From: UBA8517 sp964606975
Lineage (GTDB): Bacteria; Patescibacteriota; Microgenomatia; UBA8517
Direction: 5' to 3'
DNA length: 36,107 nt
Assembly: GCA_964606975.1 (NCBI GenBank)
Contig: CAZSGY010000024.1
Coordinates: forward strand, 1 to 36,107
Shown here: positions 22,428-30,182 of the stretch, piece after piece
How the letters are laid out: every line of letters starts with the position of its first letter
Numbering within the stretch: position 1 is the first letter of the stretch
Made by a program: the position numbers and the translations under genes
Notes under the pieces: generated by a model
What the model saw: the letters and a program-made list of their open reading frames with translations, nothing else
The model's database searches: none
What the model was told of the DNA's origin: nothing

Positions 22428-23438
22428 TCAGGAGTTTTTGCGGAGGATTACTTTTTTAGCAGCTTCGATAATACTTTCCTTAGTCAGTCCATACTTTTTC
22501 CAAAGTTCCTGATATGTTTTTGCACTCTCTCCAAATGAATCTTTAACCCCCACAAATTCCATGGGAACATGGTGACCTTGAACAATAACTTCGGCAACCG
22601 CAGAGCCCAAGCCCCCCATTATTTGATGCTCTTCGATAGTTACGATTCCGCCGCAAATTCTTGCAGCATTTGTAATGGCAATGTCATCAATGGGTTTTAC
22701 TGTGTGGCAATTAATAACCTGTGTTTCGATCCCGATTTTGGATAGTTCCTCTGCTGCCGCGAGCCCCTCTGAGAGAATTGGTCCGCAGCCGATTATTGCA
22801 ACTTGCGGATCTTTACCCTCGTACAAAACATTAGCTTTGCCTATCCGATATTCCATCTCTCTATCTTTATCTCTGTCTCTATCTCTGTCTCTATCTCTGC
22901 CTCTTATCTCCGGGCCATCCTGTCTTGCCAATCTTAAATATGACGGTTTTCCGTTTTCGGCTATGGCTAAGGTTGCTTTTTTGGTCTCATAAAAATCGGC
23001 CGGAACTTCAACAACCATATTAGGAATTACCCTCATAAGAGCAATGTCTTCCAGGCTTTGGTGGGTCGCACCGTACATTGAAGCTCCGAATCCTGCATGC
23101 GCACCAATTATTTTTATGGGAACATCATTCAGGGCAGCTGTAACTTTTATCTGTTCGAATGTCCTTCCGGGAGAAAAAACTGCATAGCTGGTAGTAAAGG
23201 GGATTTTTCCGGCATGGGCCATCCCCGCCGCAACAGTTATCAAAGCTTGTTCGGCAACGCCTACCTGGAAAAATCTGTCCGGAAATTTATCGGCAAATTC
23301 TTTAACCCTGGTTGATTCAGCCAGATCCGCCGTTAGAACAACCACGTCCGTGTTTCTCTCCCCCAGTTCAACCAGAGCTTCCCCAAATCCGTCCCTCTGA
23401 GATTTGAGATTTGAGATTTGAGATAGAGATTGAGACAT
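22428..23438 (-). CDS. Transketolase, C-terminal subunit
   Basis: A 336-aa protein equal to the pyrimidine-binding and C-terminal domains of transketolase. It contains VLTADLAEST (about 34-43), FFQVGVAEQALITVAAGMA with the catalytic Glu (about 55-74), and YLRLARQDGPEI. With the N-terminal subunit upstream it forms the non-oxidative pentose phosphate enzyme. Two oddities are seen. Residues 1-14 are encoded by AAATCTC heptamer repeats. Residues about 175-192 are an Arg-Asp repeat encoded by a microsatellite (22855-22910), placed between the two domains. The natural family start is around RDGFGEALVELG, so the N-terminal extension is probably repeat-derived. Confidence 0.92.
   Translation of the reverse strand: MSQSLSQISNLKSQRDGFGEALVELGERNTDVVVLTADLAESTRVKEFADKFPDRFFQVGVAEQALITVAAGMAHAGKIPFTTSYAVFSPGRTFEQIKVTAALNDVPIKIIGAHAGFGASMYGATHQSLEDIALMRVIPNMVVEVPADFYETKKATLAIAENGKPSYLRLARQDGPEIRGRDRDRDRDRDKDREMEYRIGKANVLYEGKDPQVAIIGCGPILSEGLAAAEELSKIGIETQVINCHTVKPIDDIAITNAARICGGIVTIEEHQIMGGLGSAVAEVIVQGHHVPMEFVGVKDSFGESAKTYQELWKKYGLTKESIIEAAKKVILRKNS
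22855..22910. repeat. Microsatellite coding for an Arg-Asp repeat
   Basis: Repeats of TCTCTATCTCTG and close variants (TATCTT, TGCCTC) occupy about 56 bp inside the transketolase C subunit gene. On the coding strand they read as alternating AGA and GAY/AAA codons, RDRDRDRDRDKD. The reading frame is kept. Confidence 0.85.
23399..23436. repeat. Heptamer repeat at the start of the transketolase C gene
   Basis: Three to four copies of GAGATTT (AAATCTC on the coding strand) are followed by GATAGAGATTGAGAC. They end at the start codon of the transketolase C subunit, lie 9-46 bp from the stop of the four-helix-bundle gene, and encode the first residues of the protein. Confidence 0.8.
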
Positions 23439-23444
23439 AAAATA

Positions 23445-23789
23445 TTATTTTCTAATCAGTCCGCTTAGCATCTTACAAACCTCATCGGCTTTGTTAGTTA
23501 ATTCGTCTAGTTTTTTATGATCTACAAGCCCCATTTCAGACAAAATTAATAAAATATTGACAGTTTCATACACAGATCCTTTTGACATATTGAAAAAATT
23601 CCTTTGTTCAGGTTTACTTATCCTGCCAGTTCCTTCTGCTATGTTATTTGTGATAGAAAGTCCGGCTCTTACAAGCTGATCTGTAAATGAATATCTGTAG
23701 CTGACCGGTAAACTGTTAGCTACGAAAAATAAATCTTTAGAATAATTTTTTGCTTTCAACCAAACATTTAACCTTTGGAATTTAAACAT
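23445..23789 (-). CDS. Four-helix-bundle protein, S23/23S rRNA intervening-sequence family
   Basis: A 114-aa helical protein of the family first found encoded in 23S rRNA intervening sequences. It has the typical opening FKFQRLNVWLKAKNYSKDLF, then YRYSFTDQLVRAGLSITNNI, AEGTGRISKPEQRNFFNMSK and a C-terminal helix with MLSGLIRK. Members form four-helix bundles and probably bind nucleic acid. Their role is unknown, and they are numerous and scattered in CPR genomes. It lies exactly between the two halves of transketolase, overlaps the end of the N half by 8 nt and is flanked by GAGATAGAGA-type repeats on both sides. This looks like an insertion. Confidence 0.9.
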   Translation of the reverse strand: MFKFQRLNVWLKAKNYSKDLFFVANSLPVSYRYSFTDQLVRAGLSITNNIAEGTGRISKPEQRNFFNMSKGSVYETVNILLILSEMGLVDHKKLDELTNKADEVCKMLSGLIRK

Positions 23790-24588
23790 CTCTATCTCCT
23801 TTCTCTGTCTCAAGCGCCAGCTCTCTTAGAGCTTGAGCGCGTTCTTCTGCGCTTGGAGCGCGGGCGTGCCAATCAGGATTTCCTTCCATAAAAGAAACTC
23901 CTTTGCCAAAAGTGGTGTTTGCAATAATTACATTGGGTTTGTCTGTACTCTTTTTGAATGCTTCAATTGCCATAAAAATTTCATCGAAATTGTGGCCGTT
24001 AATCTCTGCCACATCCCAATCATATGCTTTATATTTTTCCGCCAGGTTTCCCACCGGCATAATTTCCTCCGTGGTACCTTCTATTTGAATTCTATTTCTA
24101 TCAACTATTTGTATTAAATTGTTCAGCTTGTATTTAGATGCAAACATTACCGATTCCCAATGATTTCCTTCATCGTGCTCGCCGTCGCTGGTCATACAGT
24201 AGACGGTAGAATTTCTTTTGACTGAGGCAAAACCCGCGGCCTGAGCAAGTCCCAAACCCAAGGGTCCGGATGTATTTTCAATACCCTTAAGTTTGGTTCT
24301 TTCGGGGTGTCCTTGTAAGGGAGAACCCAACTCGGTGTATCCGGATAGCGATTCTTTTGCAATCAAACCTTTTTCAGCCATAACAGCATAAAGTGCCGGG
24401 CAGATATGTCCGTTGGACAGGAAAAAACGGTCATCTTTTTCAAGAATTTTAAAATACAATGCCACCAGAATTTCCACCGCCGAAAGCGATCCCCCGGGAT
24501 GACCGGAACCGGCTTTGTAAATCATCTCAATGATGTTTCGTCTTACCTGAAGAGCGGTTTGTTGCAATTCTTCTGTTGTTTTGTTCAT
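23782..24588 (-). CDS. Transketolase, N-terminal subunit
   Basis: A 268-aa thiamine-diphosphate-binding half of transketolase. It contains AGSGHPGGSLSAVEI (about 25-39), the ThDP motif SDGEHDEGNHWES (normally GDG) ending in DRNRIQIEG, and a conserved tail WHARAPSAEERAQAL. Split transketolases are common in bacteria and archaea. The ATG at 24588 is preferred over an upstream TTG. The last residues (EKGDRDV) are encoded by GAGACAGAGAAAGGAGATAGA, which resembles the repeats around the inserted four-helix-bundle gene. The C-terminus may therefore be altered by that insertion. Confidence 0.92.
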   Translation of the reverse strand: MNKTTEELQQTALQVRRNIIEMIYKAGSGHPGGSLSAVEILVALYFKILEKDDRFFLSNGHICPALYAVMAEKGLIAKESLSGYTELGSPLQGHPERTKLKGIENTSGPLGLGLAQAAGFASVKRNSTVYCMTSDGEHDEGNHWESVMFASKYKLNNLIQIVDRNRIQIEGTTEEIMPVGNLAEKYKAYDWDVAEINGHNFDEIFMAIEAFKKSTDKPNVIIANTTFGKGVSFMEGNPDWHARAPSAEERAQALRELALETEKGDRDV

Positions 24589-24624
24589 ACTAGTTTCCAG
24601 TGGCAAGCCGCTAACGCCTGGTTG

Positions 24625-25266
24625 CTATACTTTAAAAGCCCCGTCAATGGTACCATCGCCATCTTCCGTGTGGTCTCTTTCGGCAATCCTTTTTTCAAAT
24701 CTTTCAACTGCATTGCAAACTTCCTCACAGCTTCCACATATCTCAAAGACACTCATTTCGGTGCTATCAATATTCATATTTTTTCTAAAAGTATCTAAGA
24801 TCTCGGCCCAAAAATGACCGTAAAGAATGATCGGTTTATGATGTCCGTAATAAAGCTTAGCCAGCACCCAGGCTGTACCGAATTCAGACACCGTTCCGCT
24901 CCCGCCTTTAAAAATAATAAACACATCCCCGTATTCAAGAAGTTTAAACATGCGTTCAATGTAATTAGTAGTCACCACTTCCGTGTCGGTTACATTTTTA
25001 ATGTAACGCCCTTCATAACCAACGGCACCGACCGGATCGAAAGTTATGGCAACTGTTTTTCCCCCACCCTTTTTCGCTCCGCTTGTTGCTGCCTCCATCA
25101 CCCCCGGACCTCCGCCGTCAATGATCATATAGCCCCTTTTACCCAACGCTTCTGCCACTTCAAATGCTTGAACGTATGTTTCATCCGTCTCGGAGATATT
25201 GGCATCGCCGAAAAAGGCTATGTTTTTAATAAATCTTTTACCGGAATATTTTTTGAGTTCTTCCAT
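24625..25266 (-). CDS. LOG family Rossmann-fold protein
   Basis: A 213-aa protein of the LOG/lysine-decarboxylase-like family, whose characterised members are cytokinin riboside monophosphate phosphoribohydrolases. It has GGGPGVMEAATSGAKKGGG (about 51-69) and KGGSGTVSEF (about 119-128), equivalent to the PGGxGTxxE motif with Pro replaced by Lys. In bacteria the reaction is often hydrolysis of a nucleoside monophosphate to base and ribose 5-phosphate. That would fit its place next to transketolase and RpiB, but the substrate here is inference. It lies 36 nt upstream of the transketolase N gene in the same direction. Confidence 0.85.
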   Translation of the reverse strand: MEELKKYSGKRFIKNIAFFGDANISETDETYVQAFEVAEALGKRGYMIIDGGGPGVMEAATSGAKKGGGKTVAITFDPVGAVGYEGRYIKNVTDTEVVTTNYIERMFKLLEYGDVFIIFKGGSGTVSEFGTAWVLAKLYYGHHKPIILYGHFWAEILDTFRKNMNIDSTEMSVFEICGSCEEVCNAVERFEKRIAERDHTEDGDGTIDGAFKV

Positions 25267-25299
25267 ATTCTATGAATCTCTAAATTCTAATGTCTAAAT

Positions 25300-26412
25300 C
25301 TAGGATTTAAAACTTAAAGTTAAAGGATCTGTTGGAGCCCTTCCCCCATTAAGAGTTCGTCCGACACGTATTACTTGTTCAACCAATCTGTTTGCATATC
25401 CCCATTCGTTATCGTACCAGGCAAAAATCTTTACCAAATTTCCCGCAACCACTTGCGTTAAAGATAGATCGACGATCGCAGATTCGCTTCTACCGATGAT
25501 ATCACTTGATACCAAAGGTTCCTCAGTTACGGCTATTATTCCCTTATATAGGGGATTTTCTACTGCCTCCTTAAATGCATTATTTACCTCCTCTACTGTA
25601 ACATCGCGACCTAAAAGCATAGTAAAATCTGTTATAGACCCTGTGGTGGTAGGAACTCTTAAACTCATACCGTCAAACAACCCCTTAAGAGAAGGAATTG
25701 TTTCGGTTGTCGAAATTGCGGCTCCTGTAGAAGTAGGAATAATATTTTGGGTGGCCGCCCTGGCGCGGCGGAGGTCCTTGTGGGACGCATCTTGTAAATT
25801 CTGGTCATCGGTATAACTATGAACCGTGGTCATCAATGCCTTTTGGACCCCGAATTTTGACTGAATTACTGACGCGACCGGAGCAACACAGTTTGTGGTA
25901 CAGGAAGAGTTTGAAATCACCTGCGGCAAGTTGTCGCTTTCATTCACCCCAATAATATATGTAGAAACATTTCCTCCTTTAACAGGAGCCGATATAACAA
26001 CTTTTTTAGCGCCGCCAATTGCGTGTTTTTTGGCATCTTCTTCCTTGGTAAAAACTCCCGTGGACTCAATTACCACATCAACGCCGTATTTTCCCCAAGG
26101 AATTTTGGCAGGATCTCTTTGTGCAAAAACCGGAACTTTTATGTTTCTTTCAGGAATAGACAACTCCCCTATCACCGGATCTTCGTCGGTTGCCTCTTTC
26201 GGATCCTTCAGGTCTTTTGCCAAAACTTTGTACTGAAAAGCACGATACATCGTGTCGTAGTTGGTTAAATGCGCCCATCCGGATGTGGGCATAGAGCCCG
26301 AAGTGTTAATCGCAGCAAATTCGATTTCGTCGGAGTGTTTCAAAACGCCGATTCTAAAAGCAATTCTTCCAATTCTACCAAAACCATTTATGCCGACCTT
26401 AACTTTAGCCAT
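25300..26412 (-). CDS. gap: Glyceraldehyde-3-phosphate dehydrogenase, type I
   Basis: A 370-aa NAD-dependent glycolytic enzyme. The N-terminal nucleotide-binding motif is GINGFGRIGRIAFR (8-21). The catalytic cysteine lies in SNSSCTTNCVAPV near 170, and the C-terminal part includes WYDNEWGYANRLVEQV. It is about 30 residues longer than usual, mostly from an insertion around 65-100 (LAKDLKDPKEATDEDPVIGE) and a longer C-terminus. The catalytic core appears intact. It produces 1,3-bisphosphoglycerate for the phosphoglycerate kinase encoded nearby. Divergent promoters separate it from the GT2 gene. Confidence 0.97.
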   Translation of the reverse strand: MAKVKVGINGFGRIGRIAFRIGVLKHSDEIEFAAINTSGSMPTSGWAHLTNYDTMYRAFQYKVLAKDLKDPKEATDEDPVIGELSIPERNIKVPVFAQRDPAKIPWGKYGVDVVIESTGVFTKEEDAKKHAIGGAKKVVISAPVKGGNVSTYIIGVNESDNLPQVISNSSCTTNCVAPVASVIQSKFGVQKALMTTVHSYTDDQNLQDASHKDLRRARAATQNIIPTSTGAAISTTETIPSLKGLFDGMSLRVPTTTGSITDFTMLLGRDVTVEEVNNAFKEAVENPLYKGIIAVTEEPLVSSDIIGRSESAIVDLSLTQVVAGNLVKIFAWYDNEWGYANRLVEQVIRVGRTLNGGRAPTDPLTLSFKS

Positions 26413-26429
26413 ATGAGTAGATTAAATTC

Positions 26430-26435
26430 ATTATA
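26430..26435 (-). promoter_or_regulatory. -10 box for gap
   Basis: A perfect TATAAT on the minus strand, preceded by TTG, lies 18-23 nt upstream of the gap start at 26412. The leader would be about 10-12 nt. The -35 region is weak. Confidence 0.5.
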
Positions 26436-26471
26436 CAATCTAAATATAAAATATTTAAGACGCTTTCATCG

Positions 26472-26482
26472 TATAATATAAT
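26472..26482 (+). promoter_or_regulatory. Overlapping -10 boxes for the GT2 gene
   Basis: Two overlapping TATAAT hexamers (26472-26477 and 26477-26482) end 5 nt before the ATG at 26488. Transcription from the second would begin at about the start codon. AGG at 26485-26487 is too close to the ATG to be a normal Shine-Dalgarno site. Confidence 0.5.
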
Positions 26483-26487
26483 GCAGG

Positions 26488-27351
26488 ATGCAGAAAAACG
26501 ACTTCACTATCATAGTCCCCACTTTAAATGAGGAGAAAAATCTACCGCGGTTGCTTGGTGATTTAAAAAAACAAACATTTTCCGATTTTTCGGTCATTGT
26601 TGTCGATGCTAAATCGAAAGATTCAACTACCCAAAAAGCCAAAAAACTGGGAGCCAAAGTGATAGTCAGTAACAAAAAGAATGTTTCTTATCAAAGGAAT
26701 CTTGGGGCCAAAAACGCAAATACTGAGTGGATCGTTTTCATGGACGCCGATAACCGCCTTCCTAAGAATTTTTTACAGGGAGTCCGCAATTATATTGAAG
26801 AGAAAAATCCCGATATTGTATCCACCTGGATATCTCCCGACAGCATCATAAAAAAAGACAAACTCACTGCGACTTTTATGAATATCGTCATGGAGATAAA
26901 TAAAAATTCAAAAAGGCCTTACGTTCTGGAATCCATGATTTTTATCAAAAAAAATCTTTTCGAAAAACTCCGGGGATTTGATTCCAATATCCCCTGGAGC
27001 GAGGGTGAAGACCTGCTTATCAGAGCCGGCAAAATGGGAATCAAACTTGATTTGATTAAAGAACCGAAATACACCTACTCTTTTCGCCGGCTTAAAAAAA
27101 TAGGCACCTTTAAAATGCTGCAAAACATAGCCCAAATCGAAATCATCAGGATGGTTAAGGGTGAGCTTAGAAAAGAAGATGCCGGCAGTTTTTATCCTAT
27201 GGATGGGGGTTCTTTTTACAGCAGCAGCGAAGAATCAAAAATAACAATACAAAAATTTATTTCGATTCTTTTCCGAGATAATACCGTCCGTAATAAATCT
27301 TTGGATGCGCTAAAGAAGAGCATCGATCCCTGGAAGAGTCTTTTTAGATAG
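26488..27351 (+). CDS. Glycosyltransferase family 2 protein
   Basis: A 287-aa GT-A fold glycosyltransferase. It begins FTIIVPTLNEEKNLPRLLGD (about 6-25). The metal-binding DxD is in FMDADNRLP (about 85-93), and WSEGEDLLIRAGKMG (about 171-185) is the acceptor-site ED region. It transfers a sugar from a nucleotide sugar to an unknown acceptor, probably a glycan or lipid for the cell surface. No transmembrane helix is visible. The C-terminal 14 codons overlap the end of the convergent phosphoglycerate kinase gene (27310-27351), so both genes' tails are encoded on opposite strands of the same DNA. Confidence 0.9.
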   Translation: MQKNDFTIIVPTLNEEKNLPRLLGDLKKQTFSDFSVIVVDAKSKDSTTQKAKKLGAKVIVSNKKNVSYQRNLGAKNANTEWIVFMDADNRLPKNFLQGVRNYIEEKNPDIVSTWISPDSIIKKDKLTATFMNIVMEINKNSKRPYVLESMIFIKKNLFEKLRGFDSNIPWSEGEDLLIRAGKMGIKLDLIKEPKYTYSFRRLKKIGTFKMLQNIAQIEIIRMVKGELRKEDAGSFYPMDGGSFYSSSEESKITIQKFISILFRDNTVRNKSLDALKKSIDPWKSLFR

Positions 27352-28281
27352 AAACTCGAGCATTGCCCCTCCCCCGACAGAAACCCAGTTAAAACTGTCT
27401 TTTAGTGAATACATTGAAAGAACAGAAAGACTATCTCCTCCCCCGACAATTTTGAATGCACTACTTTCCGCAACTTTTTTAAAGACCCTTTCAGTCCCCT
27501 GCCTGTGACCATTGTCCTCATACCTGCCCATCGGACCGGCCAAAATAATTGTCCCCGCTTTTTCTATCTCTTTTTCAAACCTTTCAATCGAGTTAAGAGT
27601 TATGTCCTCTTTGTCCTGGTTCAGATTGGCCATAACAATTTTACTCTCCGACGAAATGTTTCTGACGCTCTCAAGTGCCTGATCACCGTAATATTCGGGC
27701 AGCCTGCCGCCAATTAAAATTTTATCCGCAAAAGCTTCCAGGTTCTTAATGTAGTCCTTTTTATCATCTTTTGATCCGCCGATAACGAACACAACCGGCC
27801 TAACAGGGTTATCAAAAACCTTGCTTAAATTTTCTACCTCTTTAATAAATCTCATACCGGCAGCGTGGGGCAAAAGTTTTGGAAGCATGGTAATAGAAGC
27901 TGAATTTCTATGTGATGAAGCAAAAGCATCATTTATAAAAACATCTCCATAACCGGATAGTTCTTTGGCAAAATTTATATCATTTGCTTCTTCGCCTGGA
28001 TTAAATCTCAAGTTTTCCAAAACCTCTATTTCGATTCCTTGAGCAACTTTCTTTAAGGCCTCTGCCACCGGAGCAATCCTTAATTCTTCGACCGTTTTTC
28101 CTTCGGGCCTTCCCAAGTGCCCGATAACGATTATTTTTGCCGATTTTGAAGATAAATACTTAAACGTAGGAAGAATTGCCTCAAGCCTGTAATTTTCACC
28201 GATATCAATATCCAAGTCCGCTCTGACAATTACTCTTTTTCCGGCAACATCAATATCGGTAATTTTGGGCAGGTCCATCAT
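27310..28281 (-). CDS. pgk: Phosphoglycerate kinase, compact form
   Basis: A 323-aa enzyme making ATP from 1,3-bisphosphoglycerate. Landmarks are VIVRADLDIDIG (about 17-28; usually RxDxNVP), IGHLGRPEGK, ENLRFNPGEE, NDAFASSHRNSAS and the C-terminal VSVGGGAMLEFLS and LPGIDAL. Usual length is about 390-420 residues. Here about 70 are missing, mainly in the linker and the C-terminal nucleotide-binding domain. The phosphate-loop residues and both ends remain. The start overlaps the stop of rpiB (TAATG). It is in a run with rpiB, triosephosphate isomerase and a glutaredoxin. Confidence 0.93.
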   Translation of the reverse strand: MMDLPKITDIDVAGKRVIVRADLDIDIGENYRLEAILPTFKYLSSKSAKIIVIGHLGRPEGKTVEELRIAPVAEALKKVAQGIEIEVLENLRFNPGEEANDINFAKELSGYGDVFINDAFASSHRNSASITMLPKLLPHAAGMRFIKEVENLSKVFDNPVRPVVFVIGGSKDDKKDYIKNLEAFADKILIGGRLPEYYGDQALESVRNISSESKIVMANLNQDKEDITLNSIERFEKEIEKAGTIILAGPMGRYEDNGHRQGTERVFKKVAESSAFKIVGGGDSLSVLSMYSLKDSFNWVSVGGGAMLEFLSKKTLPGIDALL

Positions 28282-28730
28282 TAATTGTTAGCTTCTATTT
28301 CTTCTATCTCCTGAAGTCTTCTCTCGTATTTAGCCTTACCCGAAAATCGCGTTTCCAAAAACGCGATAAGCATGGCCTTCGCATCTTTTTCATCGGTAAA
28401 ATCGGCGGCAATAACCAATACGTTCATATCATCATCATTTCGGCCAGCCTCAATTTGAAAAACATCTTTTCCAATTGATGCCCTGACTCCGTCAAATTTA
28501 TTGGCCATGATATCAACCCCCACTCCGCTTCCGCAAAGAAGAACCCCCCGGGAACCCTCGGTTTTGGCAACCAACGAGGCTACTTTTTCTGCATATTTTG
28601 TATAGTCGTCATGGGGATCAAAATGGTCTGCTCCTAAATCCTGATAGGGGTATTCCATTTCGAAAAGCCACCTGGCTATTTTTTCTTTCAGTTCATAACC
28701 TCTATGGTCTGCGCCAAGAAAAATTTTCAT
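28281..28730 (-). CDS. rpiB: Ribose-5-phosphate isomerase B family sugar-phosphate isomerase
   Basis: A 149-aa RpiB/LacAB family enzyme that interconverts ribose 5-phosphate and ribulose 5-phosphate. It shows IFLGADHRGYELK (3-15), the catalytic Cys in LLCGSGVGVD (about 66), and VRASIGKDVFQIEAGRNDDD (about 83-102). The usual HND of the family reads NDD here, so one expected His is replaced. Length is typical. In this segment with split transketolase it completes most of the non-oxidative pentose phosphate route. It overlaps pgk by 1 nt. Confidence 0.9.
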   Translation of the reverse strand: MKIFLGADHRGYELKEKIARWLFEMEYPYQDLGADHFDPHDDYTKYAEKVASLVAKTEGSRGVLLCGSGVGVDIMANKFDGVRASIGKDVFQIEAGRNDDDMNVLVIAADFTDEKDAKAMLIAFLETRFSGKAKYERRLQEIEEIEANN

Positions 28731-28749
28731 AATGTTTAGTAGAACCCGT

Positions 28750-29406
28750 TTATCTGAACCCTTCGATCAAATCAAGTATTTCCTGCTTCGGATTTTCCGA
28801 TTTTAGGATATCACTGGCTACAGCAATTCCGGCCGCTCCTTCTCTAAGGCATATTCTCACGTCTTCGGCTGAATGGACACCGGCCCCGACAATCAAAGGA
28901 ATTCCTGCTAGTTTTGCAATTTCTGAACTTTCTTTAATCACCTCGGGTCTGCTGGCAACAGAATCGGTAGTGCTGCCAACAAGCTCCGGAGGTTCATACG
29001 CAAGATAGGTCGGAGAAAGAGAGGAAACGTCCCTAAGTTCCTTTGTATCGGCCGCAAAAATCAGTGTTTTTAGATCGTTTGCTTTAGCCCGGTCGCTTGC
29101 CCTGGCAAGCTCTTCAAAATTTTGAAATTTTGACTCAGAATGGTTAAGGAAGGTGCCCGCCGCACCGTCTTCCTTTACCGCCTCTGCCAACACGCTTCCC
29201 GTATGAGCACCCGGTTCAAACGGGTCGATTTTTTGAGTCCAGATTTCGAGAGTTGTTGAGGTAATTACTTCCTTAATATCGGTTGCCTGGACAACCGGAA
29301 TAATTTTAATCTGAGTTTCATGGGCCGCTTCTTCAAGAATCCTGGTTAAGGCAATAGCCCCCCGTCCGGTTCCTTCTTCGTATGTTTTGTAATTGACAAA
29401 GATCAT
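28750..29406 (-). CDS. tpiA: Triosephosphate isomerase, archaeal type
   Basis: A 218-aa enzyme interconverting dihydroxyacetone phosphate and glyceraldehyde 3-phosphate. It opens with IFVNYKTYEEGTG (Asn5 and Lys7, the substrate-binding residues). The catalytic His is in GTFLNHSESK (near 92), the catalytic Glu in YLAYEPPELVGS (near 136), and the phosphate loop in IVGAGVHSAED. The short length and the sequences NYKTYEEGTG, EPPELVG and GAGVHSAED are those of archaeal triosephosphate isomerases, not of the 250-aa bacterial type. The start overlaps the glutaredoxin stop (ATGA). Confidence 0.93.
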   Translation of the reverse strand: MIFVNYKTYEEGTGRGAIALTRILEEAAHETQIKIIPVVQATDIKEVITSTTLEIWTQKIDPFEPGAHTGSVLAEAVKEDGAAGTFLNHSESKFQNFEELARASDRAKANDLKTLIFAADTKELRDVSSLSPTYLAYEPPELVGSTTDSVASRPEVIKESSEIAKLAGIPLIVGAGVHSAEDVRICLREGAAGIAVASDILKSENPKQEILDLIEGFR

Positions 29407-29645
29407 ATTAATTGGCTCAACTTTCTTTCATCGAACCCGATCACCGTATCCTTTGTTCCATCGTCTTTAGAAATTAAGGTAAAGGGCACTCCCAAAAAAC
29501 CGCCGGAGAGAGAAGCCATTTCAGCTTTGGCTGTCTCATCCAAATCCACCATTTTCTCGCTATACCGGATACCTCTACCTGATAAATAATCTTTGAGCAT
29601 TTTGCAGTACGGACAACTGGTTGTGGAGTATATTGTTACTTGCAT
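29403..29645 (-). CDS. Glutaredoxin family protein
   Basis: An 80-aa thioredoxin-fold protein with the dithiol site CPYC at residues 12-15, the cis-Pro region GVPFTLIS (about 53-60) and a C-terminal GFDERKLSQ. It resembles NrdH/small glutaredoxins that reduce disulfides, including those of ribonucleotide reductase. That pairing with nrdJ is only a possibility, since the gene is 20 kb away and is cotranscribed with glycolytic genes (4-nt overlap with triosephosphate isomerase). Confidence 0.88.
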   Translation of the reverse strand: MQVTIYSTTSCPYCKMLKDYLSGRGIRYSEKMVDLDETAKAEMASLSGGFLGVPFTLISKDDGTKDTVIGFDERKLSQLI

Positions 29646-29688
29646 GCCTAAGTTATATTAACTCAAAAGTGGCATCCCGGTCTATAGA

Positions 29689-30129
29689 CTAAAATGAACC
29701 TTCTAATATATGCAACGAACCTTTGCTAACAATGATTTGATTGTATCCGGGGTATTTAGTTGAATCATATTCAATGATATAGCCCCCTTTTGCCAACCTC
29801 ATTGACCCCAAAAGCACTGTTTTTGAACCGTTACTTATAAGCGCCTGGTAACTTTCGCCCGGGCCAAGCGGAGGCAGGTCGGCCAATATTTCATTTCTTG
29901 TAGCAATACCGATTCCCTCCCCTCCCGAGACATTTTTAAGCTCGGTTTTTTCTTCGTCATCCGGGATTATTAGACCGTTAAATTTTTCTTCGATCCTTTC
30001 TTCAATGCCGGGAGTTTCTTGAGGAACTACGGGAGTATTATTTTTCTTAAATTTAGGAAGCACAAACACCAGTAGAGCTGCAATCACAATCAAGGCCAAA
30101 AAAAGCAAAATGATCTTTTTAATATTCAC
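29689..30129 (-). CDS. Small membrane-anchored exported protein
   Basis: A 146-aa protein starting at GTG. A transmembrane helix occupies residues 6-25, followed by a Pro/Glu-rich spacer (about 30-55) and an exported domain ending in GYIIEYDSTKYPGYNQIIVS. That ending recalls the beta-sandwich anti-sigma-K (RskA-like) C-terminal domain seen in some envelope proteins. The assignment is tentative and there is no sigma factor here. Its 5' region contains a strong hairpin (30140-30179) 10 nt before the start and three phased repeats. Confidence 0.7.
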   Translation of the reverse strand: MNIKKIILLFLALIVIAALLVFVLPKFKKNNTPVVPQETPGIEERIEEKFNGLIIPDDEEKTELKNVSGGEGIGIATRNEILADLPPLGPGESYQALISNGSKTVLLGSMRLAKGGYIIEYDSTKYPGYNQIIVSKGSLHILEGSF

Positions 30130-30139
30130 CTTGAGCGAA

Positions 30140-30179
30140 AGTTACCACTTGACCGAATTAAAGTCAAGTTTAGGTAACT
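30140..30179. promoter_or_regulatory. Strong hairpin in the 5' region of the small exported protein gene
   Basis: AGTTACC plus ACTTGAC (30140-30153) pairs perfectly with GTCAAGT (30163-30169) and GGTAACT (30173-30179), interrupted by a 3-nt bulge TTA. The loop is 9 nt. In the minus-strand transcript this 14-bp stem ends 10 nt before the GTG start. It could control translation, or be an operator palindrome. No T-run follows, so it is not a convincing terminator. Confidence 0.6.
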
Positions 30180-30182
30180 GCT

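Noticed and set aside
22675..22992. Plus-strand open frame with a long Ser-Leu repeat
   Set aside because: It is the antisense reading of the microsatellite in the transketolase C subunit and has no homology or signals of its own.
23445..23789. Diversity-generating retroelement accessory protein (Avd-like four-helix bundle)
   Set aside because: There is no reverse transcriptase, template repeat or variable repeat in the window, and the sequence fits the S23/IVP family better.
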